64,000 nt of DNA, from contig SCHM01000002.1 in assembly GCA_004123355.1 (NCBI GenBank), forward strand, positions 4,375,569-4,439,568, in the 5' to 3' direction. Positions 1 to 11,327 of the stretch are shown here, piece after piece. The stretch's first letter is position 1; each line of letters begins with the position of its first letter. Below the pieces are notes generated by a model that did not search any database, was not told the DNA's origin, and saw only the letters and a program-made list of their open reading frames with translations. Both the position numbers and the translations under genes were made by a program. Source of the stretch: Amphirosellinia nigrospora (Eukaryota > Ascomycota > Sordariomycetes > Xylariales > Xylariaceae).

Positions 1-1517
1 CCAGAATACATGGCGTACTGCCTGCTGGCTGTCCAACCCATAAAAGGGCGACCGATTAGTCGACCATTCCAATGTCTTGTAGCGTGGGGTCATAGTAAAA
101 TACATGGTATTAATAGCAGAGCATTCGTTTGGACAGAAGAATGTCGACTATGGCCTGAAATCATGGAAATTATTGAAAGTGACAGCGAGTCATTTCCTTG
201 GCCCCAAAGTTATGCTCTTCGCGAGTTACTTCTCGAGAATCGCTTATTCCATATAGGGAATGAGGTGAAAGAAGTTTCCGAAGCCTGTTATACCGGAAAG
301 GACTCACAGATGCAGATACCTACAGTCGTCAAGCTAGAAGTCATTGAGGCAATAGAGGTGCGGATAAGGATCGAACAACAGCATACGGATGAGCTTTATT
401 GACTTGGGCTGTGTTTTGACGCGGGCACGGCGTTTTGAAAATGGAACAATACAACTATATACTAGTGAGGAGAGAAAAGTCCGGGAACTGCATATCGGGC
501 ATCTCCATCAGGCCGTGAGCTCTTACACTTTCAATCAAGATTCCTGCGAACATGCTCATATTCCCAAGCCCATGAAATGTCATTTTATATGGTAATTAGA
601 CTGATATAAGTTGAAAACTGAAGAAAGGCAATAGGATTTTAACAAAGACTGTTGCATGGATAAGACCGGCGTATCAGAATTGGTCACGTGGGATACGGCC
701 TGAAGGATTATTTATGCTAGGCACCTTAACCTATATGACCAAATGTCTCAATATGAGACTATGTAGCCCTCGCATATGTGAGACTGGCCTCGGAAGTCGG
801 AATTTACCACTTCGACCTTTGTGTATATATAACCTCGTGTTGTACCGGTATCAGAAGGATACGAGGCAGGTCGAGGACGATTACCCCCGGTCGTTTTGTG
901 GGCTTATACATGAGCATATTAGCATAGGTGAGAAAACAAGTAGGTCAGTCTCCTGTTTCTGGCAATATACACGTATGTCCTTGATCCCAGGGGGGTTGTG
1001 GGAAAGGCATCGTGACAGTTGACAATACTTGTTTCCCCTAGACCGATGTTAACCTTCCTTGGATGATTTATTGCTTGCTGCAGTCTTCCCTCCCTCAATC
1101 TGCGCAAGGTAATTATAATCGACTGATGTCAACTTACAGTATGTAGATGTATTGGCCCCGTCAATTTCTGAATTGTGGCTCATACTATTTTAGGTATCAG
1201 AGCTTTTACGAAAGAAAGAAAGATACCACACTGAAGGCAGCGGTTCATTTCTATGATCCCTGGCCTTTATGCTGTCCTCTGCCTCAATATCTTGGTTATC
1301 AGTGCTCGTCGGCCGAGACCGTATATATGCCAGTAGATGCTTGTAATGAGATTCTTTTCTTTAATCAAAGGCCTTGAACAGCACAAATGCTATAGGCATG
1401 CAAACGCAGACGATACCGATATTTAGCTCAGCCACACTGTTGAACCTGTTATTCCTTTACTTCTTGGCAACGAATGAGTATTTGGTGTGTACCTGAGAGC
1501 CAGGTCTTCGCTGAGCC
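1..1517. other. Left edge, no confident gene
   Basis: I recognise no protein family here. The best open frame is 10-402 on the plus strand, which starts with a true ATG and encodes about 130 residues with mixed acidic and aromatic content but no known motif; another ATG frame follows at 389-595. They could be remnants of a gene cut by the window edge or broken by frame errors. Base composition is ordinary and no repeat is obvious. The 3' side of the FAD-linked oxidase begins at 1518. Confidence 0.3.
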
Positions 1518-3311
1518 TTAACATGACCAGTCCACTTTCATATCGAAAATCTTGCGATCTTTAAATATGGCTAGACTGAATGAGTGGATGGTACATCCAG
1601 TCTTTACTCTACACAATTTCCCCTGGTCATTCTCAGCCCAGTCTTCGCTGCCTACAGCCGTCTTGGCATAAAATAAATCCAGTGGATCGTATTTACGTTT
1701 GATCTTTCGGAGCTTTGAGTAATGGTCTCCATATATGGTTCGCTGAAAAGCAGGTTGTTGGAAATCAGCCTCGTTTAGATATGTGGCGCTTCTGGGCGTC
1801 AATCTTTCCAAAGAGGGGAGAAGATCATAGGTCATCATATCCTGTGCCTTCTTCGTCGCAGCCCAGTCAGTGTAGTTGATGGGTGTGCCTATGGTGAGAC
1901 TAAAAAGAGTTCGACGGAAATAGGGGTTGACTGCCACCTCATCTGGGGATGAAACTCCTCGCTCGAGATTGTAGCTGACGCTAGCTACCAGGTTTTGGGA
2001 GCTGATATACCGTATAGCCTCTACTATCTTCTCGGTATTGTGCGTCGCAAGGTCTCGAGGAATAAGCCGACTACCAATATTATAGTCGGAAACATTCCAG
2101 CTCCCGACCAACTGTAAGGCTTCGTAGCTTGACAAAAACGTTTCGTATTGTGTAGAGGAATACTTATATTCAAGACCCATGCCATCGAGACGGCCAAGGA
2201 AAGGTTGAAACAGGCTATCAAGGTCGGCGGATTCTAGCCCTGGCGCAATGGCCGGCAAAATCATGAACCCGAATGGTGCAGCGACCCATACCACAAAGGC
2301 ACCCGCGTCTACCATGTTCGGTAAAGCATCCCGAATGAACGTCGTTATAGCAGAGTATATATTGTCCGCATTTGATCCATTATTGGCTATCGTCATCGTC
2401 GCCATTGATGTTCGTGTGTCAGGAATGCTTTGACCGTCACGGAAGAAACCATGCCAAATGTGCCCCCACCCCCCCTCGTAGAGCCCAGAATAGGTCACTA
2501 TTTTCTGCGGCTGTTGCTTTTAGGACTTCGCCAGTACCCGTTACTACCTCCCACTCCAACACCTGATCAGCACTGAGGCCGTATTTGGATGCCAGAGGTC
2601 CGTGTCCACCTCCTTGGGTGAATCCGCCTGCGAGTCCAACTGTCGGGCAATTACCACCCACTACAACGAGACGGTGAGCGGCCGCAAATTGATAGGCTTC
2701 CATGGTCTCAACGCCAGCCCCCATTTTGATGCTAGGGCCGGTGTATTGTTCGCTATCGTAGTCGACAAGCTGCATGGATTTCATATAGTGAGTCCATACC
2801 GCAAGCGAATGAGCTCCGGTAGACTTGCCCAAGTAGTCATGACCTGTATTACGAATCACGAGACGAATATTATGATCTCGTGCAAAACGAATCGCAACTT
2901 GAAAGTCGAGTATACCGGTAGCATTAATGACGTATACAGAGTGAGAGCCTAGAGTACACGCAGTGCTATTACTAGCTGTGAAAGGGTTGCAGCTATTGTT
3001 TGAGAAAGGATAGGCCATAGGAGAAGATGAAGAGGCGAGATGGGTTTCTGGGAAGAACCAATTATCGCGCAAAGTGGCACAATCATTTTCGTTGAATAGT
3101 GCATTAGGCCGTCCTGGAACGGATGTGTAGCAAGGGCAGCAATAGGGATAGATGTGATCAACCTCCCGTTAATAGTCCTGTTTAGGTCGGCCCAGACAGC
3201 CTCAGGCGGCCAAGAGGAGTCTCCAGGCACGAATCTGCACCGGGGATTTGTATATGTCAGAGTGTCGTTGTAGCGCGAGGCGATAGTCACTGCTATGACA
3301 ATTATGAACAT
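1518..3311 (-). CDS. FAD-linked oxidase, BBE type (three one-base frame breaks)
   Basis: A secreted-type FAD-binding PCMH oxidase with a C-terminal berberine bridge enzyme domain, about 598 residues if the frame is restored. The ATG at 3311 gives a hydrophobic start (MFIIVIAVTIAS), then a family-typical stretch with CRFVPGDSSWP and NRTINGRLI. The motif NTGHDYLG holds the flavin-linking His and GGNCPTVGLAGGF holds the second linking Cys, so bicovalent FAD is likely. The BBE end shows KRKYDPLDLFYA. One base appears lost near 3131 (C run), near 2475 (G run in the LRGGGGGTFG motif) and near 2428 (C run before PDTRTS). The frame runs about 25 residues past the usual LCRV ending, which suggests another indel there. 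Such enzymes oxidise alcohols or close rings in fungal metabolite pathways; the substrate is unknown. It lies at the left end of the PKS region. Confidence 0.85.
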
Positions 3312-3881
3312 TGGCCCAGCACGATACACGAATGGAATTCTTGTGTACGATTGCGAATTCGATGGTATAAAGCGAACATTGTATGATGAGAAATTCGTTG
3401 GACAGGTAAAATAGGGTATTAATCCTGGGTCTTTATCCTGTCTGGATAGCTGCTGGAGCAAGCAATAGTCTTCTTGCACCAAGGGTTATATTGGTCCTTA
3501 AACCGTAGAGTTGTAAGATAAGAGTACAAGATTAGGACGAGAAAATAACAGTGCCTAACGTTACCACGAAATAAATCCGGGAGTACTGTTGTAAAATAAG
3601 CAACTAGCTCAGCTTCAAGGTACAGCTAGCATGACGTTTCCAGTATACCGGGTCCCGGGTGCAGAGGTACAACCCCACTCATTACAACTCCTAAAGTACT
3701 CCGCGTCTACCCCTTCCAGGCATTTCGTGCTTCGTACATTCTTACGGGCGCTCAGCGCGCTTAGGGCGCATCCAATTCGTATGGGCACAAGGTGGCGGAT
3801 GCTTTTTTCCCGTCTTTCATCAGCTTACTGCAACAAAAGCCTCTCTTTCAGTCTTTCTTATCAGCAGCTGTCCGAAAAAAT
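3312..3881. other. Intergenic, FAD oxidase to HET remnant
   Basis: This is the likely promoter of the minus-strand oxidase plus the upstream side of the HET remnant. Open frames here (for example 3631-3978) have no recognisable family, and I see no repeat or RNA gene. Confidence 0.4.
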
Positions 3882-4292
3882 ATGCCTTGGCTTAACACGA
3901 CGATTCTTCACGTCCATGACTTTGTCGAGGGCACACAGGGCGCTATGCCATCTTATCACACATGGGGAGGGAAAGTAACCTTTCAGGATTTGCAGAAATA
4001 CCACGAGACTATCGCAGAAAAATCATCTTTTGCCAAGTCTGTTTCATAACGTAAAGGTTTTCGGAAGATCGTAAACTGCTGTGAAACTGCCTGGCAAGTG
4101 GGCTTTGACTGGGCTTGGATCAATACGTGCTGCATAGGTAAATCGAGTAGCTCGGAGCTGTCAGATGCTATCAATTCCATGTTCAGGTGGTATGAGGAGT
4201 CCGCGGTCTGTTATGCATTTTTGGCAGACGTGTCTGCTACCTGCGCTACCAATGGGACAGGACACAACTGGAGCATCGATTCTGCGACTTAG
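3882..4292 (+). pseudogene. HET-domain (heterokaryon incompatibility) gene remnant
   Basis: The start MPWLNTTILHVHDF and the later stretches HTWGGKVTFQDLQ, CCETAWQVGFDWAWI, NTCCIGKSSSSEL and INSMFRWYEESAVCYAF are the canonical N-terminal half of a fungal HET domain, as used in non-self recognition. The reading frame changes at least twice around 3940-3965, where the usual YAILSHTWG motif is split over two frames, and there is a stop near 4047 next to a possible very short intron. After about 4240 the similarity fades and the expected second half (the TLQELI region and beyond) is not visible. The missing C-terminal half argues for real truncation, whereas the small frame jumps could be sequence errors as elsewhere in this window. 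A function today is doubtful. Confidence 0.75.
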
Positions 4293-4922
4293 GCATACTC
4301 TTAGCCAACATGGCACTGGCTGGCCACATCGAGTTTGAGTCTAACCTATCTGCGGCCCAGAAGTGCAGCTGGGGAACCTGTCTGGCGATTCGACCGCTTC
4401 CAAGATATTACCGAACATGAAAACATTCCCCGCTGTTGAATGAAGCCATAGCGGTCTGCTTCGAAAGAGCAACCGACCAACAGTGGTTTGATAAGACGGA
4501 GGCACGGACCGCGGCCAGGGAGAATGCTTTTCTCGGGGGCGCTTTCGAGCCGATAAAACAATACCATGATGTAGTCAAGCAGAACTTCAAATTTTCAACC
4601 CATTTTGATGAATTGGTTCAGAATTATCAGAGTAATGCACGATGATTGCCAAATTGCAAACCAAAATGGAAGAAATTCAGTCGGGAGGTACTTGAAATAG
4701 AAGCTCTATATGGCCCAAGAGCCTTACCTTAAAACAAACAAGAGCTCCGTTTATGTATACTATCGAAGGATATTAAAACGGTAATTAACTTTGAACATAT
4801 TATTTGTTTAATCAACAGAAAAATCTCTACTTCCCTGGGCCCTTATTTGTAACACCCTCGCTATGTGTCTGGTACAACATCAGGCTTAAATGAAACGGCC
4901 TTCTCAAGCCATCTAGCGCACA
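4293..4922. other. Unrecognised stretch with short open frames
   Basis: A plus-strand frame at 4436-4645 encodes about 69 residues, with an adjacent frame upstream (roughly 4310-4400). No family is recognised; it may be the decayed tail of the HET gene or of a neighbour. From 4650 to 4922 I see nothing coding. Confidence 0.3.
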
Positions 4923-6032
4923 TTATTTTGCCAGATTAATAGTCATACCCCAATCCGCAGCAAGAGAAGTCCGGTAATGAGGCTTGCTCTGGGCTGCAGA
5001 GAAACAAAATAGCATCAGCTATCTCCTCGGGTCTTCCTAACCGCCCCATCGGAATATCTGTGCTATTGATGCTTTGATTCCTGGGATATCCGCTCAAGCT
5101 CCTTGGTTATGTTAGACGCCACCTATGTTGGGCAAACGCAGTTGACTCGAATATCATCTTTGACAGCATCAAGTGCTAGAATAGGTGTAAGCGGTTCATA
5201 CATCAACTTGTCGGCGGAATGCAAGGTCCTTACCAGCAGTCCTAACCAGTCCAATAACTGCATGTTTCGATGTTGTGTATGGTACGAAGTAGGGTGCAGC
5301 TCCTAGAGACAAGGAGGATCCTAAAGCAACCACGGATCCACGCGTATTACCTAAGGTATTTCAGGGAAATTCAGGCGCGGCTCCTGAGATCTCATGATAG
5401 CTAACGAAGCTTTAATAATAAAGAAGGTCCCTGTCACGTTGACGTTCTGCGCGTTGAGGAACTCGGAACATTTGCATCGGCAGTTGGCAAGGGGTCCTGA
5501 CTGGAACCTTCGCAGCAATACATTTTAGGTGAGTTCGGTAGTGATAGAACAGGAAAAAAAGAAACCTGAAGAAGCATACACCAGCACATGTAACGCAGTA
5601 GTCGATGCATCTGAATGATTCGATCTTCTTGAAAGCCGCGTCTACGGACTCCTGGAGTCTAACGTCGACTTCAATCGATTCAGCGCGGAATATGGTCTGC
5701 TTCGTCACGCCCCTGAGTTCATCTACCACACTCTGAGGCGCTTGCACGTTTATATCTGCGATCAACACCCCTACAGCACCGGCCTCGGCCAATGCTAAAA
5801 CAGTAGCTTGCCCGATACCGCCACCTATTCCGAGTGTCATAATACAGAACTGCAACACTATACCACAACACTACAAAAGGTAGAACGTTGTCAAGTCGAG
5901 CACTTGACTGCTTGCAGTTGACTATACGTGTACTGGACTCGTGACACCGAGCATTAGTTTGATGATCATAATGTAAATGGGATTAAACAACATACCTCCG
6001 CCGAAGATAATCGCATTCCCGGTGATATCCAT
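4923..6032 (-). pseudogene. Short-chain dehydrogenase/reductase (SDR), frame broken
   Basis: A Rossmann-fold NAD(P)H oxidoreductase. The proposed start ATG at 6032 opens a 37-base exon (MDITGNAIIFGGG) followed by an intron of about 5825-5995; exon 2 continues the glycine motif with GGGIGQATVLALAEAG. Further downstream NVNVTGTFFI, the catalytic stretch AAPYFVPYTTSKHAVIG (Tyr-x-x-x-Lys as YTTSK) and GRLGRPEEIADAILFL are readable, ending in GMTINLAK with a stop at 4923-4925. These pieces lie in different frames, with switches near 5475, 5225, 5070 and 4975, and a further intron is likely around 5505-5585. All core motifs are present, so the gene may be functional in the organism and broken here only by base errors; on this sequence alone it reads as a pseudogene. 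Plausible role: keto reduction or alcohol oxidation in the neighbouring pathway. Confidence 0.75.
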
Positions 6033-6640
6033 GGCCCGTGTGACAATATGTGAAATAACTCAATGTCGGAAAAATAAACCGGGCGCTAGGTGGAGTTTTC
6101 GCGAAGCCCTGTCCGAGTATTCATATCCTACATGCGACAGAAGGGAGATGATGTTAGCCGCAACAGACGTAAGCCCGCCATACATATAAGCCCCCTGCGC
6201 TTCTCAAGTGGCAATATGAGGGGAACGAGGGGCATTGGATCCGTCCTGCAGCCTGGAAAAGGGCTTCGACAAGATGCAACATGAATCGGCAAGTATAGTG
6301 AGCGATCATTGGAGGGCACTAGTTGTCAGCATAACATGCTTTTGCCCGGATATGTATACATTGCACCCTTGTTGCTGTTTTAGCACAACAATCTCGCTGC
6401 GGGCTTAGTAATCACATCGGCAGCACAACGGTTGTTGGCGAGACACTTTAAATCTCTAACAAATTGAACGTATTATTGGACGTAGAAAGAGGGAAACACA
6501 TCGATAAATTCGATGTTTTGTATCTTTTTCATGTGACACGTAGCGAATAGTTTGGCACGACGCGATAACTAGCCTAAGATACAATATGACTAGATACGAA
6601 TCGAAGCTGATATACAATGGTCAATCCCCCAATTGAGCTA
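6033..6640. other. Intergenic, SDR to membrane protein
   Basis: The 5' side of the SDR and the 3' side of the Pth11-like gene meet here. I see no coding homology, no RNA gene and no obvious repeat. Confidence 0.45.
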
Positions 6641-7880
6641 TCAATAACTAATACACTCGTCCCTTGACGTTTTAGGATATTCACTACTGCGTCGTACTAT
6701 TTCCTGGAACGGGAGCTTTCCGCTTGAAACGCTTATCTGCGTTTGCACGTGAATCTTGTCCAGTGGTATGCCCCCTCTGCCTCCATCGACAAATCTCGAG
6801 GGTGGTTTCCCGCTTGTTTTGTAGGAAAACGAATCCTCATAGCCGACCAACCGCTCGAACCCATCGTGCTTACTATCCCGGGCCAGACCGCCTTGGATAC
6901 CAGCGGAGGGGTTGGCTCTCACAAAACTTGAGCGTTCGTTACTCCCGCTATCTTTGGAACTGGTGCCCGACCTTCGTGGCCCTCCGATCGCTTTGAAAAG
7001 TCCGATCAAGTTTGGTACACTGATACTAATGAGTGAGATGGAACCTTCCAAGCATGCCCAGTGAAGGTAGAGAGGGAACTTCCAGTTCACATCCTCGGCG
7101 AGCGTAGGGATGAGGTTGGCAGTCGATACTAGCCTGCCAATCGATATCACGATGACGGAGTAGGCCAAGAAGAAGGCGCCTAGAAGGTAGATGCGTCGCC
7201 TCACACTTACTTGAAGAGCCCAGATCTGTGGAACAGGGAGTAACAGGATATAAAAGTCGACCACGACGGAAATAGAAGCGGTAGCCAGATACCAGGCAAA
7301 GGTGTTTATGCATGTTCCGTCCAACGTTGGATTCCAAGCTTCTCAATCGGAGAGCATTGGAAGATGGTTGATATGAGAGCTGAGACTGCCCATCCACTCA
7401 CTAGCGTACCCACGATCCAGAGGTTGATTGTAAAGCGTTCATTATTGGTGTGGAAGATTCGAGCGTAGAAGAAAATGGCAGAGAGCTTGGGGAACGAGAT
7501 GGAACTGTCGAAGAAGAAGATGGCAACGTAGAGGAGCTTTGCGCCGTCAATTAGGTACATTGGATTTCGCGCGGCTACCACGTCCGCGTGAAGGCCGAGT
7601 CCGATGTTTCTCCAAGCTAGAATAAGCGCAAGAAGGGTGATTTGTATGGGCTGGTGACTTGTTAGTTCATCTCAAAGCAGATAGGTGTGTGCCTTAACGA
7701 GCCACAACTCACATATGAGAGCAGAGCGAAGAAGTCGTCCCACCACCAATACTGCTTCATCACAACCTTCGATGCAACGCGCCCAATAGTCGCGATAGTC
7801 ACAAAAACCATCAAGACAATGCACAACGCGACTAGACCCGGTCCACGATCAGGGGTTCCATCTGGTACGTCTAGCGCCAT
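6641..7880 (-). CDS. Pth11-like rhodopsin-domain membrane protein
   Basis: A fungal integral membrane protein of the rhodopsin/Pth11-related family, about 392 residues. It begins MALDVPDGTPDRGPG, typical of the family, then shows seven hydrophobic segments, with a conserved WWWDDFFALL after helix 1-2 and DGTCINTFAWY before helix 5. The cytoplasmic tail of about 100 residues is Ser/Arg rich. One intron, 7651-7712 (GTGAGT...CACCAG, branch CTAAC), joins SY to PIQITLLAL. A single G seems to be missing near 7328 in SPIEKAWNP; with it the coding length is divisible by three. Members are GPCR-like, sometimes linked to surface sensing, but most have no known ligand. It is divergent to the acyltransferase. 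Confidence 0.85.
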
Positions 7881-8515
7881 GGCGACGCCGGCTCTTTTGG
7901 TGATAGCAAGAAGTGGATCGTCACTATACGATACGACTGGAATATAGCTGGCGGCAGTGAAATAGAAGCAGAATTATTGGTTTATTTACTTTTTCATTGA
8001 TCAAACATTGCGAACAAAAGAAATCCTGAGTCGTGCGAAACGATAGTTATCGGAAGACTTTCGCAAATCTTCTGAAATCGTCCATCGAATCATGACTGTC
8101 AGCTCTTCGGTTTGGACTACAGGGTGCTAATACCAGCCAGCTGCAAGGGCGGCAGCCAACACCAACAATATCTTCCGTATTTGGACTTATATAGGCGGCC
8201 ACGCCACCTCCAACGTCTCATCGCATACGGCTGCTCGGAGCCGATCGAACTACCTAGTGAAGCTTATTGTTACACACAATTCCTGCCTAGATCCTACGCA
8301 GACTGGCGACAGCTAACTATCTGTAACGCAGGAAGTAGAGGGCGTGGGGGCTATGTAGGACTTGTCGTCATTGAGCCGTACTGCCATCTATAATAACTAC
8401 CTAGTCACTCAAGTTAGTGAGTGCTCACCCCTCCCTGCGCTCATGCTCTCCCTGTGTATCACCAGAGCTACAAACCTAGTGCAAGATAGCCAGTCATTCT
8501 AGAGCCAGAATCACA
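7881..8515. promoter_or_regulatory. Divergent intergenic region
   Basis: This 635-bp gap separates the head-to-head membrane protein (minus) and acyltransferase (plus), so both promoters must lie here. No specific factor site could be assigned. The open frame 8112-8393 has no homology that I recognise. Confidence 0.45.
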
Positions 8516-9847
8516 ATGTCGTGGGCTAAAGTGTCAGATAGACGCTGGGAGCGCCCGGTGGATGGCCTCGAAGGCTACTTCATCGTTTTGGGCGGCATTA
8601 CCGCTGGCTTGTGTGGCGGACGCGAACACTAACATTCTCTTTTCCAAGATCAAGCTCGAGCTGGCGCAATCGGATGCATCGGCAGCCCTCAAGCATGCCT
8701 GGAAACAGCTACGTTACGAGCAACCTCAGATTGCGGCTACCGTCGAGGGGATGACGAAGGTGTATGAAGTTCCAGACGCTACAGCTTTAGAAGACTGGCT
8801 CGCAACCACATTCATCGTTTCTTCAGCATCTGACGCTGAGGACCTCTACCAGTCTGTGGAGCCTATCAAGCAGGCCACGCTTTATTACCTTCCAAAGTCC
8901 TCCGAAGTCGTATTTCGAGGTCATCATCACACCATCGATGGAATGGGCATCATCTTCTGGCATAGCTATCTTGAAGCGTTGAGGCTGCCGGCCACGGATA
9001 TCCAGTTTGGCGATGAGCCTGCTCGCCTTGCCCCTGCCATGGAGAAGATGCTTGGCTACCCTGATCAACCGACTCAAGAGCTGGGTGACAAAGCCACGGC
9101 ACTCTTCTTGAGCTGGGCCGGCAGCATACCCGGCATCGGACCTGTGTCGCAGGTGGGTGTGGCTGCTTCGGGCAAATGCCAGAACACTGAACTTGTGTTC
9201 TCCGCGGATGTCACAAATGCACTAGTCACGGCATGCAAGACCAAGGGCGTCAGCGTATCTGCCGGTGTCCATGCGGCTTATATCAAGGCCATTGAGAAAT
9301 ACGCTGATCCGAGCTCCAATCTATCGGAATACGTGACAGCCACCCAGTTCAACCTCCGCCCATACCCCACCCTACAACTCGAGCCAATATGCAGCTTCGG
9401 TTTATTACACCCCTTGCCATACAAAACCAAGCTCCCCGCTTCGTATTGGGATATTGTCAGGTCTTTGCACGAATACTACGAGACTTCATTCAAGAGCCGC
9501 CCTGAGATGCTTGAGTTGAAGGGCCATTTCACGCGGTGTTGTGTGGAGCTGTGCAGACGCCTGAGTTCCTGGCCAACCCCGTACCCAAGGATGCTCTCGT
9601 GAGCAGCCTGGGCATCGCTGAACGTCACCTCCAGCGAGAATATGGAAGCGCAATCAAGGTCAAAGACTTCAAGATGGGCGTGGATGTTGTGATGGGTATG
9701 AGCATGTTCTTCCTCTACACCTTCCAGGACCAGTTGAGACTGGTATATAGTTTTAACGACGGGTTTGAAAAACCCGAGGACATCAAGGGATATTTAGACG
9801 AGATCAAGGCGATTCTAATCCAAGAATTACTCGCAGAGGGGCACTAG
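8516..9847 (+). CDS. Tri3-like acyltransferase (condensation-type fold)
   Basis: A CoA-dependent acyltransferase related to trichothecene O-acetyltransferases, about 443 residues. The start at 8516 (MSWAKVSDRRWERPVDG) matches family N-termini and is preferred to the ATG at 8562, which lies in a different frame. The catalytic signature HHTIDG is at about 8923-8943, in the usual place one third into the protein. The frame shifts near 8628 (one extra or two missing bases, between GGREH and TNILFSK) and near 9536 (one G missing, at HFTRVLCGAVQ). There is no intron. The enzyme would transfer an acetyl or longer acyl group to a hydroxyl. Its position between a membrane protein and a reducing PKS suggests that it decorates or offloads the polyketide; this is inference. 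Confidence 0.75.
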
Positions 9848-11327
9848 CAACAGACAGCCAAGGGGAAGTCCGGTTTGCGACCAACATACATTGGAGTTAG
9901 TTCCCTGCTAAGTTGCAGGTACATAGAGACTTTTAATACAATCTACTGGGCATCCAGTTAGATATCTACAGCACTACCATGCAAAGAATCAGACAAACAC
10001 TTCGGTTTCTTCCCAATGAACTTCTATGAGGGCATGCACAAAGGTCAGTTTCACCCAGATGTTCAATTGTTTACCCCTCGTTGTAGTCGGCCAACGCGCG
10101 TTCGGTACTCGAGCAGGGATGATAGATGCGGGAAATTGCGGGAATTGATTGCTGTGCCCCCTTTGCACGCCGGCGACAATAAGCACAGGAACCAACTGGT
10201 ACTATTCCAAGGCTGCGAATCCAAGCCACGACATACACTACATCTTGCAGCTAACTAACACTACCAACTCACGAGTCGTAGTAGGGCGCTTAGCTAGTCG
10301 TGAGACTCTCAGGTAAGGGGTGTGCCGATCAAACCCCTGTTGGCCGAACTATGCGTGGCGGTAAGCAACTAGTGTAGTATGTACCTTGTTAGCAACCAAC
10401 AGTCCAGCCTTGCATAAGTTTAGACCCCGGTTCTTTCATATTATTGCATCGGAAGTTGTTTATCTCGCGGCTTGTTCCCATTTTTGGCAGGCTCGGTGTA
10501 GCGGCGCAGCTTAACAACTTGTTGGGACATCATTACGGAAAGAACTTTCATCGCGCTGCAGGTGTTCCTCCCATCTTCTTACCCCAGTTCTCAATCAGAA
10601 CTAGAATTTAATGCAAATGAAATCCCTACGGATGATGATCCCGAACAATATTGCTACGTTGTAATCTGCTCCAGACCGTAAAGATTTAATATCTCGAGAT
10701 TCATATGTGCCTTGGTGAGAGAGTGGTCAGCTGCTACCCAGGCCTGGGTTGATAAGGTGTTTTGCAAATCTACTGATATTTGACTCTGAAAATGGGTTTG
10801 TCTCAGCCATCAAATCTGACAGTACCATAGTTTCGTACAAGGGCTTGATACTCAAAAAAAAGGTGTCTCTGTCTTAAAACGTTCTATAAGCGGGTAACTG
10901 GTAGATTGTAGTCGGACATATTAAGTGTGGTTATTTGTTACATCCGCCTCTGCGCTGCCGATAAGGTCAGAAAATCACATGGACTACGCCTCAGGCAGTA
11001 CTTAATAACAGCCACACATGGCATGCTGCATAAGAAATCCTTGCATCCTGCATCCCATGCATCGTTAAGAGGCTGTACGTATGTTAGCACGTAAGCTTCC
11101 CTCAGGTGTACCGTTAATAGATTCAATACCAAACTGTATGCCTCAGAACTCCGAGTTCTTAGAAAGGGATGAGAATAGAATTGCGGTGTGATGATACTTT
11201 TGATCATCAAATCTTCATATAACCCCATCTCTGAGTAGAGGTATTTTCTTCTCGTGACAATACAGGCAAATCATCAGAAAGAACGTCACCCATTTATCAC
11301 GATTTCAAACTTGACCGTCTTAACAAT
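9848..11327. other. Intergenic, acyltransferase to PKS
   Basis: About 1.5 kb containing the acyltransferase 3' region and the PKS promoter. Short open frames on both strands (for example 10016-10258 and 10938-11228) have no recognisable family. No tRNA or repeat was seen. Confidence 0.45.

Noticed and set aside
8112-8393. 93-codon plus-strand frame in the divergent promoter
   Set aside because: No recognisable family and no splice context; lies where two promoters must be.
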